DNA of 64,000 nucleotides from Halotia wernerae (lineage in GTDB: Bacteria > Cyanobacteriota > Cyanobacteriia > Cyanobacteriales > Nostocaceae), in contig JAYGHB010000001.1 of the NCBI GenBank assembly GCA_034931985.1, forward strand, positions 124,001 to 188,000, written 5' to 3'. Position 1 is the stretch's first letter, and the number at the start of each line of letters is the position of its first letter. The position numbers were made by a program, and so were the translations under genes. A model generated the notes under the pieces. The model was not told where the DNA came from and made no database searches. It saw only the letters and a program-made list of their open reading frames with translations. Of this stretch, positions 7,889 through 15,831 are shown piece by piece.

Positions 7889-8359
7889 ATGCCGATCCGC
7901 AACCCCGCCGACCTGATCGAGGATTTGCCCGAAAAATCATGCCTGATGGGGCTGGATGCGGGCGAAAAGACCATCGGCATGGCCGTTTCCGACCCCGGAT
8001 TGTCGATCGCCTCGCCGCTCGACACCGTCCGGCGCGGGCGCAAGGCCTCGGCCGATTACGACCAGGTCGTGGCGCTGGCCAAGGCGCGCAATGTGGGCGG
8101 CTTCGTTTTGGGCATGCCGGTCAATATGGACGGCACGGCGGGGCCCCGCGCCCAGGCCACCCGCGCCTTCGCGCGCAATCTTCTGGCCAAAATCGACCTG
8201 CCGCTGGTGATGTGGGACGAGCGCATGTCGACCCAAGCTGTGACCCGCACGCTGCTCGACGCCGATATGAGCCGCGCCAAGCGCGCCGAGGTCGTCGACA
8301 AGATGGCCGCCGCCTTCATCCTGCAAGGCTATCTCGACTGGCTGCGCATCGGGCGCTAG
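7889..8359 (+). CDS. ruvX: Putative pre-16S rRNA nuclease / Holliday junction resolvase-like RuvX
   Basis: A 156-residue YqgF/RuvX protein with an RNase-H-like fold. The first active-site strand reads LMGLDAGEKTIGMAVSD, then VLGMPVNMDGTAGPRA, the acidic WDERMST strand, and a final KRAEVVDKMAAAFILQGYLD with the last Asp. The family processes the 5' end of 16S rRNA and has been proposed as a back-up resolvase. It is divergent from gatC, a frequent arrangement in alphaproteobacteria as far as I recall. A palindromic repeat begins 16 bp after its stop. Confidence 0.9.
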   Translation: MPIRNPADLIEDLPEKSCLMGLDAGEKTIGMAVSDPGLSIASPLDTVRRGRKASADYDQVVALAKARNVGGFVLGMPVNMDGTAGPRAQATRAFARNLLAKIDLPLVMWDERMSTQAVTRTLLDADMSRAKRAEVVDKMAAAFILQGYLDWLRIGR

Positions 8360-8375
8360 ATCGGACCGGCAATTA

Positions 8376-8447
8376 GGCCTCGCCCTTCGACAAGCTCAGG
8401 GTGAGGCCTAACTTTAGACCTCATGGTGAGCTTGTCGAACCATGAGG
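8376..8447. repeat. Dispersed palindromic (REP-like) repeat, copy 1
   Basis: Contains a perfect 13-bp inverted pair, TTCGACAAGCTCA (8386-8398) and TGAGCTTGTCGAA (8427-8439), plus a second hairpin CCTCATGGT (8419-8427) / ACCATGAGG (8439-8447). A closely similar element in the same orientation lies at 61897-61957. Elements with this core are, to my knowledge, widespread in alphaproteobacterial genomes. Here it sits between the convergent ruvX and DUF805 genes. Confidence 0.9.
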
Positions 8448-8462
8448 TCGGCGCATCGGGCG

Positions 8463-8843
8463 CTAAGCGTTCGGCGGCAATTCCGGCATGGGGGCGGCCT
8501 TGGGATCGGGGCCGTATTGGTTGTCGCCGACATCGCCATTCTTCAAAAGAAGCACGATCATATCGAGCCAGCCGAGGACCGGCACAAACCAATAAAACTG
8601 CCACCAGCCGGCGTGACCGGTGTCGTGCAGGCGTCGCGCGGCGACGGCAATGTTCAACAATATAAGCAGGATCGTGAAAATCACTGTCGCTGGGGACCTA
8701 TCGCCAATTACAATTGCGATGGCGAAGATCGCGATCGTGTTCGCCAGCGTGAAACACCAATATTCTTTGCGTCGCGCGCGGCCGGAAAACGTTGCGCATT
8801 TCGACAAGGAATAGATGTACCAAGAGAAGATCGACTTATCCAT
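8463..8843 (-). CDS. DUF805 family small membrane protein
   Basis: A 126-residue protein with about three or four hydrophobic helices. It shows the DUF805 signature: GRARRKEYWCFTLANTI near residue 20, RRLHDTGHAGWWQFYWFVPV near residue 70, and a C-terminal GDVGDNQYGPDP. The function of the family is unknown. The frame runs on upstream, but ATG 8843 gives the normal family N-terminus. The gene is visibly richer in A+T than its neighbours (for example 8700-8830) and abuts the palindromic repeat, so recent acquisition is possible. Confidence 0.85.
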   Translation of the reverse strand: MDKSIFSWYIYSLSKCATFSGRARRKEYWCFTLANTIAIFAIAIVIGDRSPATVIFTILLILLNIAVAARRLHDTGHAGWWQFYWFVPVLGWLDMIVLLLKNGDVGDNQYGPDPKAAPMPELPPNA

Positions 8844-8896
8844 TTTTTCGCCCTTGAACCGGCTGGCCCGAGCTTCGGCCGGACGGGGCGCCCGCG

Positions 8897-9442
8897 TCAA
8901 GCGCGCGGCGGAACGAAGCGCAGCGCCACATTCATCCGCGCCAGGCGGCGATTGAGCAGCGCTTCGCGGCGGATCGGCCACCAGCGATACAGGAAGATAT
9001 CGACCGGATGCCACATGGCGATCCAGCCGACGATGGTGAGCCCCTCCTCGATCCAGGCGAGCCAGGGCGAGTCCGTCGCCGCCGCGATGATCTCGCGCGC
9101 CAGCGTGCAAGCGGCAAGAAACATCACGCCCATGAACAAGGCTTGGCGGCCTTCCGCCAGCCGCAGGCGCAGATCGCGCCAAGCCATTTCCTCGCGCCAT
9201 TCGAAATAGCCGCGGATCGCGGTTTCGAGTCCGCGCACCTCCTCGCTCTGCGCCTCCGCCGACGGCAGCTCGATCGCGAGTTCGAAAGCCGCGTCGCGCG
9301 GCAGATCGCGCGCGCGCCCGACGATATAGGCGACCGCGTCGGGATCGAGGTCCTTGTCGTGGAACGGGGCCGGATCGAGGCTTTGGAAAAGCTGGCGGAC
9401 CGTGCGCAGCCGAAGCTCGATCCGTTCGGGCGCGCCGGTCAT
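8897..9442 (-). CDS. Hypothetical membrane protein coupled to the HD-domain gene
   Basis: 181 residues, family not recognised. The first 110 residues are soluble and charged, with a pattern such as FHDKDLDPDAVAYIVGRARD. Two hydrophobic segments follow (ALFMGVMFLAACTLAREIIA and WIEEGLTIVGWIAMWHPVDI), and the C-terminus is Arg-rich. The ATG at 9442 overlaps the HD-gene stop by ATGA, so the two are co-translated. By context it may work with the phosphohydrolase, but nothing in the sequence shows how. Confidence 0.7.
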   Translation of the reverse strand: MTGAPERIELRLRTVRQLFQSLDPAPFHDKDLDPDAVAYIVGRARDLPRDAAFELAIELPSAEAQSEEVRGLETAIRGYFEWREEMAWRDLRLRLAEGRQALFMGVMFLAACTLAREIIAAATDSPWLAWIEEGLTIVGWIAMWHPVDIFLYRWWPIRREALLNRRLARMNVALRFVPPRA

Positions 9443-10065
9443 CGCGCGACACCCTTCCCGCGCCCGACGGCTTTGCCCGAAGCGTCCCAAAACGCGCCTT
9501 CGTCGGCGCGTTTGTAGATGCGCAAGATCAGATCTTCGATCTTGGGATGCGCTTCGCGCGCGGGCCTCGTGCGTTCCAGCGTCTGGTCGCGGGTGACGCC
9601 GATCTCCGCCCAGGACAGGCCTTCCGACAGATAGGATTGCAGGAAGCCCTGCACCCGGTCGCAGGCATTGGCGAGCTTGGCCTCGGGCGTTTGCTTCGCC
9701 TCGAATTCGCGCCACAGCCCGTCGAATTCGGCGCCCAGATCGGGCGGCAGCAATCCGAACAGCTTCTTGGCCGCCGCGTCTTCTTTCGCCGCCGCTGCCG
9801 CGCGCGCGGCCACGTCATAGGCGCCCGCGTCTCCCGCATAGATCTCGACCAGATCGTGCACCAGCACCATCGACAGCATCCGGGCGAGATCGCCGGTAAA
9901 GCCCGTTTCGCGCGCCAAAACCATGGCGACCAGCGCCATGTGCCAGGAATGCTCGGCGGAATTCTCCCGCCGGGACATGTCGCCCAGCAGCGCGCGGCGC
10001 TCGACCTTCTTGAAACGGTCGACGAGAGCGAGGAAATCGAGGATAGAGTCGAGGCGGTCGGTCAT
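9439..10065 (-). CDS. HD-domain phosphohydrolase, HDDC2/YfbR-like
   Basis: A 208-residue HD-superfamily protein. The metal ligands are visible: His in NSAEHSWHMALVAMVLARE, then the HD pair in MVLVHDLVEIYAGD. The spacing and the leading FLALVDRFKKVERR fit the YfbR/HDDC2 branch, whose studied members are 5'-deoxynucleotidases acting on dNMPs. The exact substrate here is inferred. It is divergent from the antiporter gene across 32 bp and leads a two-gene overlapping operon. Confidence 0.82.
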   Translation of the reverse strand: MTDRLDSILDFLALVDRFKKVERRALLGDMSRRENSAEHSWHMALVAMVLARETGFTGDLARMLSMVLVHDLVEIYAGDAGAYDVAARAAAAAKEDAAAKKLFGLLPPDLGAEFDGLWREFEAKQTPEAKLANACDRVQGFLQSYLSEGLSWAEIGVTRDQTLERTRPAREAHPKIEDLILRIYKRADEGAFWDASGKAVGRGKGVAR

Positions 10066-10097
10066 GGCTCCGCGCGAGTCTATCAGAGGCTTTACCT

Positions 10098-11678
10098 TTG
10101 GCGCTGCTCGAAATCGTTCTGATCATGCTGGCGGTCGCCGTCGCGTTGGGCCGCTTTTCCGACGTGCTGCGCCTGCCCTACCCGGTGCTGCTGGTCTTCG
10201 CGGGTATGGGGCTGGCTTTCGTGCCGGGGCTGCCGGACGTTCGCCTCGACCCCGAACTGACGCTGGCGCTGTTTCTGCCGCCGTTGCTGTTCGCCTCGGC
10301 CTACTACACGTCGTGGCGCGATTTCCGCATGTATATAAGGCCGATCCTGCTGCTGGCGATCGGCCTCGTTTTCGCGACGACGCTCGGCGTGGGCTTGGTC
10401 TTCAAATGGCTCGTCCCCGACGTGCCTTGGGCGGCGGCGTTCCTGCTCGGCGCCATCGTCTCGCCGCCCGACGCGGTCGCGGCCGCCGCGATCATGGAAC
10501 GCCTGAAACTGCCCCGGCGCATCGTCGCGATTCTGGAAGGCGAAAGCCTGGTCAACGACGCGACCGGCCTCGTGCTCTACAAATTCGCGCTCGCCGCCGT
10601 GCTGACCGGCGCGTTCTCGGTCTGGGAAGCGGCGGCGACGTTCACGATCTACGCCGCCGGCGGCACCGGGCTCGGCGTCGCGATCGGCTTCGGCGCCGTC
10701 GCGGTGATGCGCCGTCTCGACGAAACGCTGCTGCAGATCGTCGCGTCGTTCATCGTGCCCTATCTCGCCTTCCTGCTGGGCGAGCAAATCCACGTCTCGG
10801 GCGTGCTGGCCGTGGTCGCCGCCGGTCTGGTGATCGGCTGGCACGTGCCCGAACTCGCCAGCGCCGAAGCGCGCATGCAAAGCAACATGGTGTGGGGCGC
10901 GATCGTCTTCGTGCTCAACGCCATCGTGTTCATCCTGATCGGATTGGAACTCGACGGCATTCTCGGCCGCTTGAGCGCCTATTCGATGGCCGAATTGCTG
11001 ACTTGGGCTTGCGCGATCTCGGCGGCCGCGATCGTCATCCGGATGCTTTGGGTGTTCCCCAACGCCTATATTCCGCACCTGTTCGAGTCCGTGCGACGCA
11101 CCGAACCCAAGCCGCCGATCGCGATGACGCTGATCGTCGGCTGGTGCGGCATGCGCGGCGTGGTCAGCCTCGCGGCGGCGCAGGCGATTCCGCATCTCGC
11201 GTCGGCGGGCGAACCCTTCCCCGCGCGCGATTTGATCGTCTTCCTGTCTTTTGCCGTCATCTTCGCGACACTGATCGTGCAAGGCACGACGCTGGGCCCG
11301 CTGATCCGCATGCTCAAATTCGGCGGCGACCGCAACGAGGAAGCCGAGGAGGAAATCGCGCGGCGCAAAATGGCGCATGCGGGTTTGATCGAACTCGAGG
11401 ACCAAGCGCAACGCGACATCGTGGCGCTGGATCTGGCGCCGACGCTGCGGCGCATCTATCAGGCGCGGCTGCTGGAACAAGCGCCCACGCAGGACGATCT
11501 GGATTTCGCGCAAGCCCGCGCCCAAGCGCGCCATGTGCGCGAAGCGTTGCTGGCGGCGGAACGCAAACGCCTATTGAAGCTGCGCCGCGAGCGCGAGATC
11601 GGCGACGGCGTGCTGCACAAGCTGCTGCGCGAACTCGATATCGAGGAAATGCGGCTCGCGACCAACCGCGATTTTTAG
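10098..11678 (+). CDS. Na+/H+ antiporter, CPA1 (NhaP/YjcE-like) family
   Basis: A 526-residue inner-membrane cation-proton antiporter. The N-terminal two thirds are about 12 helices, with LFLPPLLFASAYYTSWRDF, GAIVSPPDAVAAAA and the LEGESLVNDATGLVLYKF segment bearing the ND ion-binding pair of CPA1 exchangers. The last ~120 residues are a charged cytoplasmic tail. It starts with TTG: AGAGG at 10085-10089 is spaced 8 nt from it. Its TAG interlocks with the stop of the convergent TauE-like gene. Confidence 0.92.
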   Translation: MALLEIVLIMLAVAVALGRFSDVLRLPYPVLLVFAGMGLAFVPGLPDVRLDPELTLALFLPPLLFASAYYTSWRDFRMYIRPILLLAIGLVFATTLGVGLVFKWLVPDVPWAAAFLLGAIVSPPDAVAAAAIMERLKLPRRIVAILEGESLVNDATGLVLYKFALAAVLTGAFSVWEAAATFTIYAAGGTGLGVAIGFGAVAVMRRLDETLLQIVASFIVPYLAFLLGEQIHVSGVLAVVAAGLVIGWHVPELASAEARMQSNMVWGAIVFVLNAIVFILIGLELDGILGRLSAYSMAELLTWACAISAAAIVIRMLWVFPNAYIPHLFESVRRTEPKPPIAMTLIVGWCGMRGVVSLAAAQAIPHLASAGEPFPARDLIVFLSFAVIFATLIVQGTTLGPLIRMLKFGGDRNEEAEEEIARRKMAHAGLIELEDQAQRDIVALDLAPTLRRIYQARLLEQAPTQDDLDFAQARAQARHVREALLAAERKRLLKLRREREIGDGVLHKLLRELDIEEMRLATNRDF

Positions 11679-12445
11679 AAGAAGACGCCGCGTATACCGT
11701 CATAGGCGAGCTTCAAGCCCGCCAGGAACAGCAGCACGTAACAGAGCTTGAACAACTGCGGGCCGTCGAGCCGGTCGTGGAATTTGCGCCCCAGCCAAAC
11801 GCCCAGCGGCACCGACGGCGACAGGATCAACGCCATCCACAGCAGATGCGGCGTCGAGCCGGCGATATAAAGATAGGGCGGCAACTTCATCACGTTGCCG
11901 ACCGCGAAGAACACCGCCGACGTCCCCGCATAGATTGTTTTGTCGAGGCCGCGGCGCAGCATGTAGATGTTCAACGGCGGCCCGCCGGAATGCGCCACGA
12001 AAGTCGTGAACCCGGCCATCGCCCCCCAAGGCAGCGCGTTGGGCCATGTCGCGGTCAGCGGCGTGACATGCGATTTGCCGCCGCCCAGGAACCAGCGGAT
12101 CGTGAAGATCAGCGTAATCGCCGCGATGGCGAGTTCGATCAAATGTTGATCGACATAGACGAAGGCGACGAAGCCGATGCCGAGCCCGATCAGCAACGCG
12201 GGCAGCAGCACTTTGAGATCGGGCAAGCTCCACGTCGCGCGCCGAAACGAGTTCAACGTGAACACGTCCATAAACGCGACCAGCGGCGCCATCATGATCG
12301 CGGCGTCGAGCGGCGGCATCACGAAGGCGAGGAACGGAATGCCCAGCGTGGCGAAGCCGCCGCCGAATCCGCCCTTGAAGAACGAGATGATGAAGATGGT
12401 CGCGAAGGCGACGGCGTAGAAAACGGGATCGGTCGAAATATCCAT
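11675..12445 (-). CDS. TauE/SafE-family anion exporter (DUF81)
   Basis: 256 residues, almost entirely hydrophobic with about eight helices. FKGGFGGGFATLGIPFLAFVMPPLDAA near the N-terminus is the glycine-rich repeat of TauE/SafE permeases, with a second copy around GFTTFVAHSGGPPLNIYML. Members export sulfite, sulfoacetate or related small anions; the substrate here is unknown. The frame is open to a TTG at 12490, but ATG 12445 places the first helix correctly. Neither start has a good Shine-Dalgarno sequence. Confidence 0.85.
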   Translation of the reverse strand: MDISTDPVFYAVAFATIFIISFFKGGFGGGFATLGIPFLAFVMPPLDAAIMMAPLVAFMDVFTLNSFRRATWSLPDLKVLLPALLIGLGIGFVAFVYVDQHLIELAIAAITLIFTIRWFLGGGKSHVTPLTATWPNALPWGAMAGFTTFVAHSGGPPLNIYMLRRGLDKTIYAGTSAVFFAVGNVMKLPPYLYIAGSTPHLLWMALILSPSVPLGVWLGRKFHDRLDGPQLFKLCYVLLFLAGLKLAYDGIRGVFF

Positions 12446-12591
12446 GTCGGAGGCGACTTTCCGCCCCGCGGGGAGTCGCGCGCAACCCAAACTTCATCGA
12501 GCTGAATATTCACTAGGCCGATCAAACGCTTAACGACGATCGAATTGTTGTCACAATGACGCGCTATATTACGATTATTGAGGTTTGTGTT

Positions 12592-12675
12592 ATGTCGACC
12601 GATGAATTCATGTTCGACCGTTTCGTGCGCGATATCGCATCGCGCAGCGCCTATTCGCCCGAACCGGACCGTTAG
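12592..12675 (+). CDS. Possible 27-residue small protein
   Basis: An ATG preceded by TTGAGG (12578-12583, spacing about 8) opens a 27-codon frame (MSTDEFMFDRFVRDIASRSA then YSPEPDR) ending in TAG. Codon third positions are mostly G or C, in contrast to the A+T-rich leader before it. The peptide is amphipathic and resembles nothing I know. It lies alone between the TauE-like gene and the FAD oxidoreductase. This could be a real small protein or chance. Confidence 0.3.
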   Translation: MSTDEFMFDRFVRDIASRSAYSPEPDR

Positions 12676-12779
12676 CGGCCGCAGGGTTCTATAGCGCGCC
12701 TTCGCGCGCCCTCGATCCTTTCCTTTATCGAAAAGCTGCGGGCGGCCCCGATCGGGCCGGCCGCCGGAATTGTTGTGTC

Positions 12780-13952
12780 ATGAAGTCCCTGCGTACCGAA
12801 ATCTGCGTCGTCGGCGCCGGCTATGCCGGTTTGTCGACCGCGCTTCACGCCGCCAAGCGCGGCTACGACGTCGCCATCCTCGAAGCCACGCGCCCAGGTG
12901 CGGGCGCCTCCGGCCGCAACGGCGGCCAAGTATTGCCTGGCTACGCCGCCGATCCCGCCGCGATGATCGCCGAATTCGGCGAAACCCGCGCGCGCGAACT
13001 TTGGCGGATCAGCCTGCGCGGCCTCGACAAGGTGCGCGAACTCGCCGGCGACGCCTGCGCTATCCGCGATCATGTCGCGATCGTCGCCGCCGCGAAAGCC
13101 GATCTGCCGCGACTTGCCCGGCAAGCCGCCTTGCGTCGCGATGTGTTCGGCGACGACGCGGCGGAGATTCTCGACGGGCCCGCGTTCAAGCGGGCGATGC
13201 CGGGCCTCGCCGGTCATGGCGCGTTGATCGACAAGCGCGCCTTCTCGATCGACCCGGTGAAATACGTCGCCGCCCTCGTCGCGCAAGCGAAGGCGGCCGG
13301 CGCCACGCTCTACGAGCGTCGCCCCGCGACCGGGATCGCGCGCGCGAACGGCAAATGGCACGTCGCGACTCCCAAGGGCGACGTGATCGCCGATCGCGTC
13401 GTGCTCGCCGCCAATGTCGATCTGCCGGGGCTCGAAGCGGGCACGGAACGCCTGCTGGCACCCGTGCGCACCTTCATGCTGGAAACCGCGCCGCTGGCGA
13501 AATTCCCCGCTTGGGCGGCCGGCGCCGCCTACGACACCAGCAAGGCGCTGCGCTATATGCGCCGCACGGCCGATGGGCGTCTGCAGTTCGGGGCGGGCGG
13601 CTGGCCTGGCCGGGGCAATCCGCCGCTCGCCGAAACCTGGCTGCGCCGCGCGCTTGGCAAGGCGCTGCCCGATCTCGCACGGGTCAAAATCGCGCGCGCG
13701 TGGAGCGGCTTGGTCGACGTCACGACCGACGGCATGCCGCGCTTCGCCGATCGCGAGGGGCTTATCCATCTCGTCGGGTTCTGCGGCCATGGCGTGGCGT
13801 TGACAACGCTCGCCGGACAAATCGTCGCCGACGCGATCGAAGGCGAGGATGCGGATTTCCGCCGCTTCGCGGCACTGCCGCAAACGCCGACCTGGCCGAC
13901 CTCGTTCGGCCAAGCGGCCCAGCTCATCCTCGGCCGCGCGGCACCGGTCTAA
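12780..13952 (+). CDS. FAD-dependent amine/amino-acid oxidoreductase (DAO/PuuB-like)
   Basis: A 390-residue flavoprotein. CVVGAGYAGLSTALHAAKRG at residues 9-28 is the dinucleotide-binding GxGxxG, followed by EATRPGAGASGRNGGQVLPG, the FAD-contact segment typical of gamma-glutamylputrescine oxidase (PuuB)-type enzymes. The C-terminus carries GLVDVTTDGMPRF and GFCGHGVALTTLAGQIVAD. It probably oxidises a secondary or primary amine using O2; the substrate is not readable from sequence. It is followed within about 10-45 bp by a CoA-transferase gene, suggesting co-transcription in a catabolic unit. Confidence 0.85.
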   Translation: MKSLRTEICVVGAGYAGLSTALHAAKRGYDVAILEATRPGAGASGRNGGQVLPGYAADPAAMIAEFGETRARELWRISLRGLDKVRELAGDACAIRDHVAIVAAAKADLPRLARQAALRRDVFGDDAAEILDGPAFKRAMPGLAGHGALIDKRAFSIDPVKYVAALVAQAKAAGATLYERRPATGIARANGKWHVATPKGDVIADRVVLAANVDLPGLEAGTERLLAPVRTFMLETAPLAKFPAWAAGAAYDTSKALRYMRRTADGRLQFGAGGWPGRGNPPLAETWLRRALGKALPDLARVKIARAWSGLVDVTTDGMPRFADREGLIHLVGFCGHGVALTTLAGQIVADAIEGEDADFRRFAALPQTPTWPTSFGQAAQLILGRAAPV

Positions 13953-13995
13953 TCGAACTTGCATGAAGGAAAGCGGGGCGGCATGGTTCGCCGCC

Positions 13996-15222
13996 ATGAC
14001 CGCCCTGCCCCTTTCCGGAATCCGCATCTTCGACCTCACCCGCATTCTCGCGGGGCCCACCTGCACGCAGCTCCTCGGCGATCTGGGCGCCGACGTAATC
14101 AAGATCGAGCGCGCGGGCGCGGGCGACGACACCCGCAAATGGGGCCCGCCTTACGTCACCGATAAGGACGGCAAGGCGACGGGCGAAAGCGCCTATTACC
14201 TGTCGGCCAATCGCAACAAGCGTTCGATCAGCCTCGATCTCTCGAAGCCCGAAGGCCAAGCGATCGCCAAGCGCTTGATCGCGAAATCCGACGTGTTCAT
14301 CGAGAATTTCAAGACCGGCGATCTGAAGAAATTCGGGCTCGACTACCAAACCTTGTCGGCGGAATTCCCGCGCCTGGTCTATTGCTCGATCACCGGATTC
14401 GGCCAGACCGGACCTTATGCGCCGCGCGCGGGCTACGACATGCTCGCCCAAGGTCTGGGCGGCATCATGTCGATCACCGGCCCGGCCGAAGCCACGCCGG
14501 GCGGGCAGCCCCATAAAGTGGGTGTCGGCATCGCCGACATCATGACCGGCATGTATTCGGCCGTGTCGATCCTGGCGGCGTTGCGCCATCGCGACAACAC
14601 GGGCGAAGGGCAGCATATCGATATGGCGCTGCTCGACACGCAAGTCTCGTGGCTCGCCAATGAAGGCCTCAATTATCTCGTCTCGGGCAAAGTGCCCAAA
14701 CGCCAAGGCAACGCGCATCCGAATATCGTGCCCTACGAAGTGTTCGAATGCGCCGACGGCTTCGTGATCCTGGCCGTGGGCAATGACGGCCAGTTCCGCA
14801 AGCTGTGCGAGTTCGCGGGCCACGGCGCATTGGCCGACGATCCGCGCTTCGCGACCAATCCGCAGCGCGTGGCCAACCGCCAGGAAATCGTGCGGCTGGT
14901 GAACGAATTCATGCGCACGCAAAAACAGGCGCATTGGGTCGAAGGCCTCGCCAAGGCGGGCGTGCCCTGCTCGCCCGTCAACGATATCGGGCAAGTGTTC
15001 GAGGACCCGCAGGTCGTCGCGCGCGGTATGAAGATCACGATGCCGCACGCATCGGGCGTCGACGTGCCGTTGATCGCCAGCCCGATCAAAATGTCGAAGA
15101 CGCCGCCCAGCTATCGCCGCGCGCCGCCGGTCTGCGGCCAGCACACCGACGAAGTGCTGGAGGAATTGCTGGGCATCGACGCCGACGAACGCGCCGCGTT
15201 GCGCGGCCGGGGCGTCGTTTGA
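13996..15222 (+). CDS. Class III CoA-transferase (CaiB/BaiF family)
   Basis: A 408-residue family III CoA transferase. It begins LPLSGIRIFDLTRILAGPTC and contains GADVIKIERAGAGDDTRKWG, YYLSANRNKRSISLDLSKPE, and HIDMALLDTQVSWLANEGLN, the segment carrying the family's catalytic aspartate. The enzyme moves CoA between carboxylic acids; the substrates are unknown. An in-frame ATG at 13963 would add 11 residues and cannot be excluded. The TGA at 15220-15222 overlaps the TTG of the next small membrane protein. Confidence 0.9.
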   Translation: MTALPLSGIRIFDLTRILAGPTCTQLLGDLGADVIKIERAGAGDDTRKWGPPYVTDKDGKATGESAYYLSANRNKRSISLDLSKPEGQAIAKRLIAKSDVFIENFKTGDLKKFGLDYQTLSAEFPRLVYCSITGFGQTGPYAPRAGYDMLAQGLGGIMSITGPAEATPGGQPHKVGVGIADIMTGMYSAVSILAALRHRDNTGEGQHIDMALLDTQVSWLANEGLNYLVSGKVPKRQGNAHPNIVPYEVFECADGFVILAVGNDGQFRKLCEFAGHGALADDPRFATNPQRVANRQEIVRLVNEFMRTQKQAHWVEGLAKAGVPCSPVNDIGQVFEDPQVVARGMKITMPHASGVDVPLIASPIKMSKTPPSYRRAPPVCGQHTDEVLEELLGIDADERAALRGRGVV

Positions 15223-15404
15223 GCCTGCTGCTGACGCCGGATTTCGGCGGGCCGATTCTGCTGGTCGTCGGCGTGATGATCATGGTCGCGGCCTTGCTGC
15301 TGCGCGGCAGAGTGTCGCTGGTGCTGGGCATCGCCGCCGCCGCGCTATTGGCCGGCGGGCTATGGACGACGGCCGTGCTGGTATTTCGCGAAGTCTCCCG
15401 TTAG
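15219..15404 (+). CDS. Small two-helix membrane protein, translationally coupled
   Basis: A 61-residue protein with two hydrophobic segments (GPILLVVGVMIMVAALLLRG and VLGIAAAALLAGGLWTTAVL), too short for most gene callers' defaults. No ATG is available at the 5' end: the natural start is TTG 15219-15221, overlapping the CoA-transferase stop in the tetranucleotide TTGA. Function unknown. The overlap argues for coupling to the enzyme gene. Confidence 0.6.
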   Translation: MSLLLTPDFGGPILLVVGVMIMVAALLLRGRVSLVLGIAAAALLAGGLWTTAVLVFREVSR

Positions 15405-15427
15405 AAGCTTTCCCCTAGGGAAACCTT
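15405..15427. promoter_or_regulatory. 23-bp near-perfect palindrome before the copper operon
   Basis: The sequence AAGcTTTCCC-CTA-GGGAAAcCTT pairs in 9 of 10 positions, with a perfect TTTCCC/GGGAAA core at 15409-15423. It lies between the stop of the preceding gene and the start of the DUF2946 gene, 7 nt before its ATG. Position and symmetry suggest a repressor operator for the copper-handling genes. No regulator gene is adjacent. Confidence 0.4.
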
Positions 15428-15434
15428 CCGCCGC

Positions 15435-15788
15435 ATGAATCCGTTCCGCCGCCTCTGGACACGCGAATTGGGCCTCTACGCCACGGGCCTGGCGCTGCTC
15501 GTCCAGATTCTGATGGCGGTGGCCCACACGGTTCCCGTCCGCGCGGGCAGCCTCGACCATTCGGCCTTCTGCGTCGTCGATACCGGCGAAACGCAAGATC
15601 CCGCCCTGGTCGCGCAAAGCTGCCCGCTTTGCCACATCCCCGATCCGCTGGCGTTGAAGCCGCGCGATCCGTCGCTGACGGTCGCGTTGGTTTGGACGCC
15701 GGTCGTTTACGCGCCCGTGCCAACGCGCGTCTATGCGCAGCCCGACTTCGTCAACCCGCCCGCGCGCGGCCCCCCAACTCCGGTCTGA
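15435..15788 (+). CDS. DUF2946-like small membrane-anchored protein with CPLC motif
   Basis: 117 residues: a positively charged N-terminus, one hydrophobic helix (about residues 13-32), then an exported domain with SCPLCHIPDPLAL and a C-terminal PPARGPP. Small DUF2946 proteins with a CPLC motif and a PRGPP-like end are commonly found beside copper uptake and tolerance genes. The two cysteines and the His could bind Cu, which is inference. First gene of an apparent operon with ycnI and the CopC-CopD fusion. Confidence 0.65.
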   Translation: MNPFRRLWTRELGLYATGLALLVQILMAVAHTVPVRAGSLDHSAFCVVDTGETQDPALVAQSCPLCHIPDPLALKPRDPSLTVALVWTPVVYAPVPTRVYAQPDFVNPPARGPPTPV

Positions 15789-15831
15789 GAAACCTTTCCT
15801 CTCTTTTTCTCAAGATCCGGAGTCCATTCGA

